Assembly (NCBI GenBank): GCA_900660155.1
Contig: CABFPE010000006.1
Coordinates: forward strand, 2,606,512 to 2,670,511
DNA length: 64,000 bases
Reading direction: 5' to 3'
Source: Hofstenia miamia
Lineage: Eukaryota; Xenacoelomorpha; Acoela; Hofsteniidae
The position numbers and the translations under genes were made by a program. Of the stretch, positions 45,299-57,200 are shown one piece after another (the stretch's first letter is position 1; every line of letters begins with the position of its first letter). Under the pieces are notes generated by a model. That model worked only from the letters and a program-made list of their open reading frames with translations. It had not been told where the DNA came from and did no database searches.

Positions 45299-48052
45299 GC
45301 AGTAATCAGGATCTATTTAAGAGAGGAGCCGTAGGAGCCGCGGTTCCCCCCTCGCCCCTTGCCTCAATCTACATTAAGTTTTGCCCCAACACCTGCAGCA
45401 GCAAAAGCGACACCCCAGAACACCTCTCATGAAAACCAATCTACGGCAAATCAATCGTCAACAGAGTCATCGCACGGCAATACAAGTAACCAAATAGAAT
45501 CAGGGGAGCAGCCAGATTATGATATTGGATTGTTTGTGAATCAAAACTGTCCAAATGCACTGAATAAACATATTATCACGATCACTTGGACAGCACCATC
45601 AAATTTTATTTGACCATATAATAATAAACAATATGGAAATAAAACATTTAAAAGACACTTTTACCAACAACAAATTAATCATAATACACAATTTGCATCC
45701 AGTTATAGTAAGAAAGGATTGCGCTGCAAACTTTGTGTGCCTACCCAGCCTACGGACACTAACCAACGAACTTTTGGAAAGTTAGTGACGTAGCCTTTAC
45801 AACGATATGACAGGCGCCTTGATCAGACAGGTGACTTCTTAAAACATTTGAACTTAGCATATGATCATTTTGCAGTAACGCAAAGCAACCTTTTCGTTAA
45901 TGATTTTAATAATAGCATTAATATTCACTCAAAAATAAATACAAAACAAAAAATTGTGTGAAGCTAATCGAAATGCATTAGTGCCTATAATTATATTCTG
46001 TGGTCAGAAAAACATTCCCCTCCAGGGAAATAAGGATTCTGGACTAATTGATTGTAAAAAGAATAGTCCTGGCGAAGGACTATTTAGAAGGTTGTTCAAG
46101 TTTAGAGTAGATGCCGGTGACGAATGTCTAAAACTTCCCTTGCAAAATTCAGCTAAAAATGCAATATACAAAATGATATTATCTTTTGCATTGGTGCTCA
46201 GATACAGGAATCAATATTGCGAAGAATACGGTCAGAGATATATTATACCATACTGCTGGATAAGACAACAGCTATATCTGGAGTTGAACAGATGTCTCTA
46301 TGTTTTTGCTACTATGACCATAAAATTCGTGATAATCGTAAAGATTCTTTATGTTTTGAAGATATCATTGAAAGGAGCTATTCCAATGCTTCAGACAAAG
46401 AAAAGGAACTCACAATTCCAAAAACTTTGGACGAATTTTTGGAACAACAGGCTATCTTGAATGGAGCATCACATGACCTTGTCAAATCAAAAATGGCAGG
46501 TGCGCTTATGGCTGAAAGAATCATACAAAAGTTGAGAGACTTTGACCAACCGCTTAACAGAGCTGTCGTTCTGGGGTATGATGGCGCCGCTGTCATGTCA
46601 TCAGAGAACGTTGGTACATCTGCAAACATAAAAAAGCTATGCCCTTACGCTGATTATTACCATTGTTCGGCTCACTCTCTCAATCTCGTTATCACCTACG
46701 AATCAAAAATACCACAAATTCGCAATAGGGTTTCGACAGAACTTCACATTCAAATATTCCGTTCCGGTAGTAATAAACGTATAATAACCTTACGAAATGC
46801 TGTGCAACTTTCTAGTGGAACAATGAGCACTGAGAAAAACCCAACTTTACAAGAGTTTGTGAAACTCGCTGGGTTGCTTGTAAAGTAGTTTGTCATTAAT
46901 TCCATTGGAATTGCAAGAGGACTTAGGGCAATAACAAAATGGAAAGATTCGAGTGCTGCATCACAGGCACAAACATTGCTTACTACAGTGACATCTTCTG
47001 AATTCATAGTTAGCCTTTTTAGCACATTTGCAATATTGCAGAACACCGATGGTCTCTCCAAAAAACTGCGAAGTAAAGAAATCGAGGTGGTATCTGGTAT
47101 GGAGTCAATTAATTTGATAATCGCGACATTAGAAGACTCCCGTTCGGATGCTGAACAAACTTTCAATAAAATATCTAAATGGATAAAAGATACTGTATTA
47201 TCACTCGGTATAAGTGGTCCCCAAGCACGTCAAATTCGGAAGCAAATCCATCGCTCAAATCCACAAATAACGGACCCTGAACATTATTTTAGAGTTACTG
47301 TTTTCTTGCCATTCCCCACCACAATTTCGAAGTTAAATTTGCATTTCTCAGAAAAATCTAAGGCTGTAAAGCTGCTAAATGTTTTAACTCCAACTGGCTG
47401 ACAACGCGATTTTGCTGAAGGAACATTTTCAACATTGTTTGAATATCACAAAACTGCTCTTATTGCCAACAAAGAATTTCATGAGTGTACAATTTATATG
47501 AAGGCAATTTTTGAATTCAAACTGTATCGTCTTAAGTGGATAAAAAATGTCAAAGACACTTACAACATGACTCTGTTGGATACTTTGCGTCAATGTTATA
47601 GAAATGTGTATCCTGTCATGCATGATCTTCTTATTATTACAGTTTTGATTCCTATGTCAACTGCTACTCCGGAGCAAACATTTCCTCTTTAATATGATGA
47701 AAACCTTTCTATGGAACCGTATGAAGGAAGATCACTTTAATGGCTTAACGTTAATGTTTGTCAATGCTTCGGACTCCAATATCGACATCAAGAACATCAT
47801 TGATAGATTTGGTGATATAAAAAACAGAATTGTTCTTCGTTAACTTTTAACCTGATTGCTTTATCTCTATCGTTTTTACTAATTCATATATTTTGATATA
47901 TTTTGATATTAAATATTGCACTTAAATGAAGACCAGGGTATTTATCAATAGCGAGTGAAAAATATGTTTAACCATAATACACATAATGCAATTAATAAGT
48001 AAAATTTATCGGCTCCCCCCCTAAAAATCCTGGCTAGGTGCCTGGCAGTAAT
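45299..48052 (+). mobile_element. hAT transposon with 8-bp target-site duplication
   Basis: The element occupies 45307-48044 (2738 bp) and is flanked by the identical octamer GCAGTAAT at 45299-45306 and 48045-48052. The 8-bp duplication is diagnostic for the hAT superfamily. The right terminus, read inward, is CAGGCACCTAGCCAGGAT followed by TTTTAGGGGGGGAGCCG. The left terminus starts CAGGATCTATTTAAGAGAG followed by GAGCCG. The left end therefore looks like the right one minus 12 bases between two CAGG repeats. The interior encodes a decayed transposase. Confidence 0.92.
45359..47843 (+). pseudogene. hAT transposase with TTF finger, inactivated
   Basis: Transposase of the ZMYM/TTF-finger type, which cuts out and reinserts the element. 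The N-terminus is a Ser/Thr/Asn/Gln-rich tail (from 45359), ending in DYDIGLFVNQN. A TTF-type finger follows (SYSKKGLRCKLCV, about 45705-45745). Then come the pre-catalytic PIIIFCGQKNIPLQG and FKFRVDAGDECL (45975-46125), and the RNase-H-like core with the first Asp at 46259-46261 (TILLDKTTAIS), the second Asp at 46580-46582 (LGYDGAAVMSS) and the conserved CxxH of HCSAHSLNLV (about 46662-46692). The C-terminal dimerisation region spans about 47630-47840 (IPMSTATPEQTF, then HFNGLTLMFVN). Breaks: a stop at 45611, a stop near 45790, frameshifts near 46180 and 47690, in-frame TAG at 46886-46888 and TGA at 47399-47401. There is no ATG near the start. Confidence 0.92.
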
Positions 48053-48054
48053 TA

Positions 48055-49595
48055 AAGTTTACAAAATTTTAACGCATGGCACATAGATTGTCCAAATAAA
48101 AGCCATCATGTCTCATTTCATATAATAGGCATGTGATGTATACACTATCTTATTCATCTAATATCCATAAAATAAAAATCAACCCACAAACAATAACTAG
48201 CAGTGTATAGCGAATTCATGATATCTTCAAATTTATCATTGTCAAGTTGAAGAGTTCATAAAACTAATATTGTGTAAATTAGCACGGTTTTTATATTTGA
48301 AGGTCGAAGTAAACCTGTTTCTAAAGTAGCTGGGTGTAAATGTAATTTGAACACCTTCAAATTACACACTTTATTATTTTAGGAACTTATAGACAACAAT
48401 GTAGGATAATTAGTTGAGTGTTTTTACATATTCAGATGTCAAGATTACTATGGTAATGCGAGGGTTAAATTCGTTCTAATTTTTTTATGTATACAGATGA
48501 AATATAGAATAACATTTTGATAATCTATTAACCAGAAATATATGTTTATCAACACCAAGCATCTTGGGGTCAACATATGACCTCAATTATCGTTACTTTT
48601 TTATTAAAGCCAAAGCGTTGAAAGAATAATTAATAACTGCCAATTACAAAGCAACCTAAGCCCCATTGGAATAAACCTTGAATTTCTAGTTATGTTTGCA
48701 TCGCATATATCAATAAATAGAAATGCAATTAATATATTGAAGACATCCAATTAGGAAAGTGGCACATCGAATTTCTACTGAAAGATGATTTCCGCACATT
48801 TCCCTCGTAGAATAATTAAAAGAAGATTTCGATAAATTAAAAAATGTTAGTAGACGTTTCACCCATAAATCTTTCATATTAAACAAATGTCATAATTAAT
48901 TTTTAGAATGTTTGTTTCACAGTGAAGGATGTGTTTCAGGAGAGCAATAATTTACAACACAGAGAGAAATATCTAAAATTCGCGGACGACATAAAACGTT
49001 GACAATTTGATATTTTAATGATTTATGGACTTCAACAAAAAGCTCAACCCGATTTTCCCATTTTAATTTGTGCAAATCTAGAGTATTTTTAATAAATCTT
49101 TAAAAAAAATAGGCGCAAAAATCTTAAGGAGATTTTTAAAAATATCAAATATTTGAAATTGTAATGTGATTACATGTTATATTTTTATCATTAGAAAAAA
49201 AACGGGACACAAAAAAGAGTAAAAATTTAAGTTTTACTAACCAATAAACAAGAAAACATTTTATTTTGATGTCTATTCAATTATCATTCTAAAATACGAT
49301 AAGATTCTGACCGATAAAAGAGTGACATATATTGATTGTTATTCCAATGAATATAATTATAAATTTAAATACAGTAATGAATAACAAAAGCCAAATTATT
49401 GTGGATATTTAAATTTTAAGACAGTATAAAAAATGGAAAGGTGCTGATGTGATGAAAACCAAATTTTTTAGGCATTGGCGACTGCGATGAGAGCTAATAC
49501 AAAACTAACAATTTTTGTAAAAAAACAGAGTAAAAATTTATACTAAAATACAAATTCGGTTAAATTGTAGTTTTGTCTCCTAATATATATACATG
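48055..49595. other. non-coding stretch
   Basis: No gene, transposon motif or tandem repeat recognised in this AT-rich region. Confidence 0.5.
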
Positions 49596-49599
49596 CACA

Positions 49600-49863
49600 T
49601 ATACGGGCTCTGGATACTATGATTTTTGTATTTATGGCTACCAGTTTGCGATTTTCCATGGAATTTAGATGGAAAGCCATAATAATTAATTTCATCCAAA
49701 AATTTGGATTAGCGGTCAAATTTCGCTAGAATGAGTTTCATGATAATAAAAATTGTTTTGGACCCGTATCCAGAGCTTTTGCCATAATATTTAGAGCCCG
49801 TATATGTTTTTTCTATTTAGCAACCTGTAGGTATTTGAAAATTTTGTATCCAGCGCCCGTATA
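49600..49863. mobile_element. 264-bp inverted-repeat element (MITE-like)
   Basis: The termini are 18-bp inverted repeats: TATACGGGCTCTGGATAC at 49600-49617 and, on the other strand from 49863, TATACGGGCGCTGGATAC, differing at one base. Two internal partial copies of the same motif occur in the right-hand orientation: GACCCGTATCCAGAGC at 49761-49776 and GAGCCCGTATA at 49794-49804. No ORF. The flanks are AT-rich (a TA-type duplication cannot be excluded or proven). Parent transposon unknown. Confidence 0.75.
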
Positions 49864-49869
49864 GGTATA

Positions 49870-51365
49870 TATATACAGTATATATAAATTTGAAAAGGGA
49901 AAGATTAACAGTGAAAAACAAGGCTATTTAGTTTAAAAAAATAGCAATGCTTTGGTAAGCTTTGAAAGAGTAGGTTGCATTTAGTATATGTTATAAAAAT
50001 ATAATTGACAGTGCAACCGATGCAAATACAGGAGCAAAAAATTCGATCTTCCACTAAAATTTGAAGCTTTGGAGAGCTTAAAATATTAACTAGAATCAGG
50101 ACCAGTCCAAAAATTACTTAATTTCTTCTATTAGATTGTGCATGAGCCCAAAAATAGTTTCAAAATTTTTGAAATTCTTTATAAACCAGTATAAATATTA
50201 GTTGACACTTGACGACAATTACATAAATGACCTTTTACAGATGAAGTAAATTATTTTTGTATGCTTAAATTAAACTAATTGAGTTGCAACTTGACGCTAA
50301 AAATAGTTTTACAAAGAAACAATACTTCATTTAAAGGGTGGAAAAAGATGAGGAAATAGACTACTAGTAGATAATGAGCTAACAAAAACAAATACATTAA
50401 GCAAAATAAAGAAACACTTTTCAAATATATATTGAATGAATCATTCTATTTTTAATTACTATCCTTGTAGTAAAAGGAGAAAAGAGTGATTGTTTCAAAT
50501 AAAATAATTAGCATGTGTGTGAATTTAATATACTAGGGTTGGTATGCTAATACAAGGTCTTTTAAATACCATCTTACGTAGTGATTAAAACACATGCCTT
50601 TGTATATTGTATTTTATTATCTTAAACAGGAAAATTTTTTGATAATTCTGCTTTTGATAAAAAAGGCCTTTTCAAAAGACTGTTGTTAACATGAGTTGGT
50701 TAAAAATATTTGTTCAGATTGAATGAGATGAAAACCATTTCTCGAAAAAGTCGTTAAAAGAGCGTCTTTCCCCAAAACCAAATGACTTGCAATGCAAGCA
50801 ATGACTACATTTTGGGTTTTTGAATTGATATGATAGTACGGATACTGAAGGAGGAAACTTGAAAAGTAAACTGTTTCACAGTATTGCTACAACAAATGCT
50901 AAACGAAAAAACATTTCTGGTATGGTATGAGTTGCAAATATGCAAAAGATTTATATAAGAGTTTTTGGCCTTGGCAATACAAAAAATAAATATCTGTGAG
51001 ATTTTTTTAAGGCACACGATTGAATGACGACTTAATTCAAAATGAATTTAGTCAAAATATATACTTTAACCGCAAAACATATCATGCATGTGAAATGTCC
51101 TTGAGATTTATGAAACAAAGACTTCACATCAATAAGTGAATGCCGACTGAAAATCCACAGGTATATAAAGTTGATTTGTTAAAATTTTATTTAATGTTCG
51201 CACTTGATATATTTGAATATAATATACGCCTATGACCTAGTTTATAAGGGTTAATAACAACATTTTTTGCAACCAATGTGCAAACTCCCAATTTATGGTT
51301 TCATGCTATATTGCATAGTAAGCTGAAAATAGAAAATGAGGGAAAGAATTTTTCCTCATACTTCT
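49870..51365. other. non-coding stretch
   Basis: Starts with a short AT run (49866-49890). A 70-codon minus frame at 50805-51017 has no recognisable features. No other feature seen. Confidence 0.5.
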
Positions 51366-51369
51366 GCAG

Positions 51370-51530
51370 TTTCACCTCAATTGAGAAATATAAACCCAAT
51401 CAAACAGACATCGGACTTCAATCAAAGATTCAGCAATTCCCCCGGCCATCAACTTACTGAAAGTCAACGAAGCGTTATACATCAAAGTCTGACGACCGCT
51501 TACAATCAATCTACGCACGTCAATCCCTAA
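51370..51530 (+). CDS. probable terminal coding exon, unknown gene
   Basis: A strong acceptor with a pyrimidine-rich tract (TTTTTCCTCATACTTCTGCAG, ending 51369) is followed by an open frame (two bases, then 52 codons) to a TAA at 51528-51530. The peptide (SPQLRNINPIKQTSDFNQRF, then SNSPGHQLTESQRSVIHQSL, ending THVNP) is polar and rich in Ser, Gln, Asn, Thr, His and Pro, unlike the Ile/Lys/Phe-rich chance frames of this DNA. GC is higher than in the flanks. It looks like a disordered C-terminal tail. The upstream exons would be to the left on the plus strand and were not found. Confidence 0.4.
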
Positions 51531-51982
51531 GCATTGAATTTTTTAGTAAACTTATTAAAATAGTTCAGCTTTACCTGAACCACAGAAATAATATTATTTC
51601 AATAATTATCTTTTTTCTGTTTATACTGAAAACATGTTTGTGGTGTAGAAAAATCATGCGCATGATCAGATGATTTTTATCTACATCTATATATAATTTT
51701 TAAGAGTGCGCAACTTTCTAACATCCATAAAACATGGTGTTGCAGATATATTTCTGAACATTGTTGGGGTAGTGTAGGTTTTCGTCTAAAACATGACATG
51801 CATTTATAAATATGATTCATCCATTAATGGGGGAACAAGAACGGTATTAGGGTCTAATTACACAGAGGGTTCCTTCTGAACTTTCGAAATCAGATATCGT
51901 TCACTATGCACTGCTTCTCAATACATACGTAAAGGGAAGGTCTCATGTGCATGTATGTATTGAAATATTCAATAGCATATCA

Positions 51983-52016
<34 letters not shown>

Positions 52017-52025
52017 ATATATATA
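51983..52025. repeat. (AT)n microsatellite with GT interruption
   Basis: Dinucleotide run, interrupted by GTGTG, leading into the 139-base block that recurs at 60.74 kb. Confidence 0.95.
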
Positions 52026-52153
52026 GAATATTAAAAACAATATTCACTTGAGTCAGTAAAAATTTAAATGGAATCCAATGTAGTCAGAATGCGCAAAACA
52101 TAATACAACCAGGTTTACTTTGTGTATCCCAGAGTTTTGTACTCAAATTCTAT
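52015..52153. repeat. 139-base block recurring at 60742-60880
   Basis: Identical, without indels, to 60742-60880. In the second location the block ends at a single N and is enclosed by (AT)n on both sides, while here it continues into unique sequence. Confidence 0.95.
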
Positions 52154-52485
52154 CAGCTAGCTTCCTTGGAGAGAAAATTTAGTAAATGAAACTACTTTTC
52201 AGTTAGTTTTAGCGGATATTTGCAGTGTGAGTCGCAAATTTCAACATTTTAATATTTTGTACTCGAGAATCAAATAGGCCTATTAATATAATCTCGCTCC
52301 GTAAATTGTAGTTGCTCTACAAAAATTGACTATATAATTCGCACAATCATGTGTATTCTGTACATTTGACTGATGTCGTTGGTGAGTCAAACGGCTGAAG
52401 TTAGACACTAAACAATCTTGCCTATTTTGAGAGAGTGCATCTATCAAGGCAACATTGTTATCAATATGTAAAGGGCAGTTTGGTC

Positions 52486-53143
52486 GTGCCATACGATTAG
52501 TAGTTTTACTAGTCAAAATTGTGGTTTTGTATTCTTCCGTCTATTAGTCAAAAACGATTTCCGAATAGAAATTGCGTAAACTGCATTGCATCTATACATT
52601 GTACATGTGCATCTACTACTAATTGGGTTGCTGTAATTACATTTCAAATATAGGCGTCAGGAAAACATTGTGACGATACCATAGCGTTTTGAATATGTAG
52701 TTAAGTGATCATTCATAAACAATTGCATGGGTAGAGAATATTTATCCTAATCCGCAAAGTAAATCTTCATAATTATTCGTAATCGAAACAGCATTTGAAC
52801 CAGCTGTCTTCAACAATATCCAGTTAAAAACACGCTAAAGAATTTTGGAGAATTAGTTTATTTGGGCCCATCTTAATGGCCACAATCTTAATTAAATTGT
52901 GTATTTATTATTGATAATTAAGCTGAAAAGAGCAGTGTTATTCAAAATATAATTTTGATTTTCTTATAAATTACAAAAAGTTTACTATTGGGGAGAGGGG
53001 CGGGGGTGCAACACGGTTAGGCAAAAGACTAATAGTCATTTTCAAATAGAACAATTTCTATTTCAAAATTTGACTAATCGTAAACCGCAAAAGTCACTTT
53101 TGTGTGGTGCCACAGCCACACAGTTAGTCTTTTGACTATAGTA
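52486..53143. repeat. cluster of GTGCCACACGATTAGT terminal-repeat motifs
   Basis: Diverged copies of the arm of the 53.73 kb palindrome occur here: GTGCCATACGATTAGTAG at 52486 followed by ACTAGTCAAAA; GGTGCAACACGGTTAG at 53005; and GGTGCCACAGCCACACAG followed by TTAGTCTTTTGACTATAG at 53106-53143. A reverse-oriented TGACTAATCG lies near 53070. The likely explanation is nested or tandem copies of one small inverted-repeat element. Confidence 0.65.
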
Positions 53144-53729
53144 AAAAAATAAGTCTTTTATCAAAACGAGATATAAAAAATAAATTTTGCAACAAAGAAG
53201 AAATATCTATAGCGACTGTCTAATCTGACTTTCGTATAGTCCAATTGTGCATTTATTATTGAATGGTATTTGCTAATTTCAGTTGCTAGTTCACATTGAA
53301 TTTCTATCGCACAATTTTCTTTATTCCTCCAGCAAATTATGTCACTATTGCCAGTTGTTTTGATTATTGTATAATAAATTTTGTGACAGAGATTTATTGG
53401 CAAAATAAAACGGAAGAAATTCTATTAATAGATTTATTTGTCATTTTTTTGAGATGTATTCTTATTGTTCAAGCGTAGAGTGTTGATAGTGCTAAAAGTG
53501 AAACCAAAGTGTGTAGATGATTATTTTTGCTATTTTCATTTTAGTTTTTGCATTTCAAGAGAAAATTGTGCTCCCACTTGAACTCATGTCAATGCTACTC
53601 AGTTGACTTATTTGAAATGATTAGTAAAGTCAAAGTGTACTTCTGCCTTAAAAGTATTCAATCTATAAACAACGTTGTTAACCAAGTCTGTTTACAAATT
53701 TGCTCCTCTGACGAACCTTAAATAAAGGG

Positions 53730-53806
53730 GGTGCCACACGATTAGTCTTTTGACTAAAGTCAAAAAACTTTTTTGACTATAGTCAAAAGACTAATCGTGT
53801 GGCACC
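53730..53806. repeat. near-perfect 77-nt palindrome
   Basis: The left arm begins GGTGCCACACGATTAGTC at 53730 and the right arm ends with its complement at 53806. Pairing position by position gives 37 of 38 pairs with a one-base centre (53768); the only mismatch is A opposite A at 53757/53779. The transcript or single strand would form one long hairpin. It appears to be two inverted copies of the motif clustered at 52.5-53.1 kb joined head to head. Confidence 0.95.
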
Positions 53807-53838
53807 TTCATTAAGAACTCTAAAATTACAGTGACCCA

Positions 53839-53956
53839 TATATATATATATATATATATANNNNNNNNNNNNNNNNNNNNNNNNNNNNNNNNNNNNNNNN
53901 NNNNNNNNNNNNNNNNNNNNNNNNNNNNNNNNNNTATATATATATATATATATATA
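53839..53956. repeat. (TA)n microsatellite with 74-N gap
   Basis: (TA)n on both sides of a 74-N gap at 53861-53934, so the gap lies within the microsatellite. The minus frames crossing it are not genes. Confidence 0.95.
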
Positions 53957-54001
53957 TACAGTATACATAGATAGATAGATAAAATTTACAATCAATAGCA
54001 G

Positions 54002-54199
54002 GTACGCTTTGCCAAGCACCGCTCTCATGAACTGCCTGACCAAGCAATCGTTGCAAGTTGCAAGGTAAACATAAACGTATCACTACCAATACAACAGGCG
54101 GACAACTCAGAAGTACCACTTTTGAATAGTATATACAAGAAATTATTTTTAGGTACACTCCTTCAAAAAAAATTTGAAATTTTTTGTTCAAAACACTAA
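54002..54199 (+). CDS. anonymous open frame after an acceptor-like site
   Basis: Open from an acceptor-like AATCAATAGCAG (ending 54001) for 65 codons to a TAA at 54197-54199. It reads VRFAKHRSHELPDQAIVASC, then KVNINVSLPIQQADNSEVPL, ending FCSKH. An alternative is a 63-nt exon ending at the good donor TGCAAG|GTAAAC (54065). The opposite strand also has an open frame over the same bases (to 54191) with fair composition, which weakens the call. No domain is recognised. Confidence 0.25.
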   Translation, partial: VRFAKHRSHELPDQAIVASCKVNINVSLPIQQADNSEVPLLNSIYKKLFLGTLLQKKFEIFCSKH

Positions 54200-54204
54200 A
54201 TGAA

Positions 54205-57200
54205 ACTTAAAACGATTATAGTGTGCAAATTAGTAATAAAAGTAAGCTTATAAATGCAGGCATACATGAAAAAATTATTCTAATAGACATTAATGAAAAA
54301 CTAAAAATTGTTCAGTTTATCTAGCAACGTTTGCCTTTCTTCGATCACAAGGGTAATGGAAGTAAAATACGCTGTTGAGTAGGGTTAACTGTCTTCATGT
54401 GGTATCTTCATTTGTGTGAGCATAAAAATGTTTCATAATCGAAAATATATGCGCAATGTTAAGAAAATGTTAGTGATTTATTAGATATTTGCAATTGGAT
54501 ATTTTCAAAAAACATTGTTTCAAAAGACGAACTATCGGTTAATTTCATTACAAATCGCTTCTATTTTCGAACTTGTATTGCTTATTGGGAGAAAAAACTA
54601 ATAGGAGTCAGACAGTTCTTGTAAAAGTGAGCTGAGAAAATATATTTGCACATATGATTGCAGATTAATTTATCATATTAAAATATAAATCGGGGGATTC
54701 ATATAAAATATGCTTCTAATAGTTCTTGTCACTTGCAGGATTGATAGATGATAAGCAATTATGAATTTAAAAATTATTTAAATAAAACAAATTGTCATCA
54801 ACTATGAATTTCTGATAAAAATTAATCCTAAGTCTATTCGAGACGAAAATCACTTATTGAGACCCGAAGCCTTTATAATAAAGAACAATATGTAAATAAA
54901 GCCAGCCTTTCATATTTCAAATGTAAAATATATTATGCATAATATGAAAAATCATATTAAAAATCAATATTGTATATTATTTTAAATTTGCAATCTGTTT
55001 GACTTTTGTGAAATTTACTAAGCTCGCTCTCTGAAAAACATAATAAAAAACCTTCTGTAACGATGGCAAATACTTATTATTTAAAAATCTTATTTTATTA
55101 GTTAAAAAGCGCTAAAAATTGAGTAATCCTTTCTGCGTCTTCTTAAATTTCTTGTGCCACTAATGACAGTAATACTATTATATCCTGTTCATTTGCAAAA
55201 CAATCTTGAAAATAGAAAACAAAAACAAAACGTAACGTGAGATATTGCAAACAAACGCTTTATTGTGTGCACTGTATCAGTTGGAAAAAAAATGCGACAA
55301 TGGAATTTAATTAATTTAACATATTTCTCACTGTATTTCTCAAAAAAATTCTGAACCAAATACATAGAATTAGCATAATCAATTTTCACAATAATTGTAA
55401 ATTTTTGCAAATGTCATGAAAAGTGTACAATACTTTAATAAAATTGGACTCAATGATTAAATTCTTTAGAAATTGACAACATAGACTATAAATTTCATAA
55501 CACAAAAACCAGTCAAAAACATCTTTCTTTTAAAATCTTGGAAATATATTATTTTATTGGCCATGACTTGCCCTAGTTATAAGGACGAAATACCGCGGCA
55601 ATGTTTCGTGTATTGTTCTTTGTTGGTAATCTTTTTACAACATTGTGCAGCGTTCATCTCTACATCAAACCTTGAATATTTCATAATAGAATTATAAAAT
55701 TCAACATTAAACAATAGTAATATAAATGTAATAAATAATAACTTTTTAAATATATTACTCTGAAATCGGCTTCAATACTTAAATCAGAACACTTTATAAA
55801 TGCCCATTTGCAAAGGTCGACAAAACCTTGAAAAAATATATTTAGTGATCATAAATGGGCCGAAAATGGGACGAATTGGCATTAATTTAAATGAGCCAGG
55901 CCTGATTTGCATCGTACCTAAGGCTTTTTAAAGGGGTTTGAGTGGGCCTTAACTTTTTGGCCCATATCCATCTCTTACGCTACTCCATCTTACAAATAAT
56001 TTGTAAGACTAGCTTAAATGAAAATAGCCTAAAAATTTGAGTAATAAATAATAGCACCCACTCTCAAATATTTGCCTAAGCAACTACGTGTATGTATATA
56101 ATCAAATATGAACTATAAATTGAGAAATGCAACTCATGCAATGCTAAGAGGTCTAAAATCAGAAATTTAAATGCACGTACTAGAACTGATTTATTAAAAT
56201 ACCATCTCTAGTTATTTACAGGCGCTATGCAGTAGGGCAGACTGATTATTTAAATAAATCTAACATAAAAATAGAAACATGATCAAGCATTTGAAAACAG
56301 CAGTAGTCAAGAGAAAAGCTAATTAAAAATTAAAATATGAATGATCCATTTCCACTATAATGAATGCTTTCCTCATACTAATCCCACTGTCCAATCAAAA
56401 ATGAAGGCAAAAATTTTGTATGATATAATGCATGAATCATTCGGCTTCAAAATAGCCGCGAACGTCAGTAGAAATTAAACATTGATAAAGCAAGTGAACA
56501 CTAATTAGGTACAATGTAAATCTATATTATTCTTCCGAAACTAGTGCATTATTTCAAATTTTGACTAATGCATGAAACATAATCGCGTATTGTATCAAAA
56601 TCTTTTATGTTCACTTGAAATGTCTTCAGAAATCTCAATTACAGATACACCGTCCCGCTGGATACTCCGACATTAGCATGCAATATGAAAATTTTTATAG
56701 AGAGGGAAGGGAAGTACACCTTAATTTTAAAAAATTATTCTATTAAGCCTCAATGCAGTATATTTATATACTAATTAAAATAATGTATATCTAGTATTTA
56801 TATTTCAAAAACTTAGTAAGTTAAAACTTTATTTTGTAATTACTATCTCTTAAGTTCACAATGTGGATGGAGTTTCATCTTCCCCTTTCCTCCTAGCTAC
56901 ATCGATGACTAAGACCATTTCTTATACACGTATTAAAATATTGTTCATCCACAAAATAATTGTTGCATTGTTTTTAATAGAGTAATTGCAGGTTTAAAAT
57001 GTTGGTAAATCGATTATTTAACGTTGCAAACTTTTAATAGTGGTTTTTTCTATTTTTTGCAAGAACAACAAAAGAAAAAGGCAACATAAGTGGAAAATAG
57101 AATATAAACAAATATCTTTAACATATGCATAGATTACACATTTGGTCGCAAGAGTTTTGTTTTATTTGTGACGATTTATTGCTTATTCTTACATACAACT

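Noticed and set aside
46378-47166. Minus frames of 83 and 138 codons inside the hAT element
   Set aside because: Antisense shadows of the transposase.
53783-54191. Two overlapping minus frames near the third gap
   Set aside because: Their tails are (TA)n and Ns; the remaining part competes with a more plausible plus frame, so neither was called as a gene.
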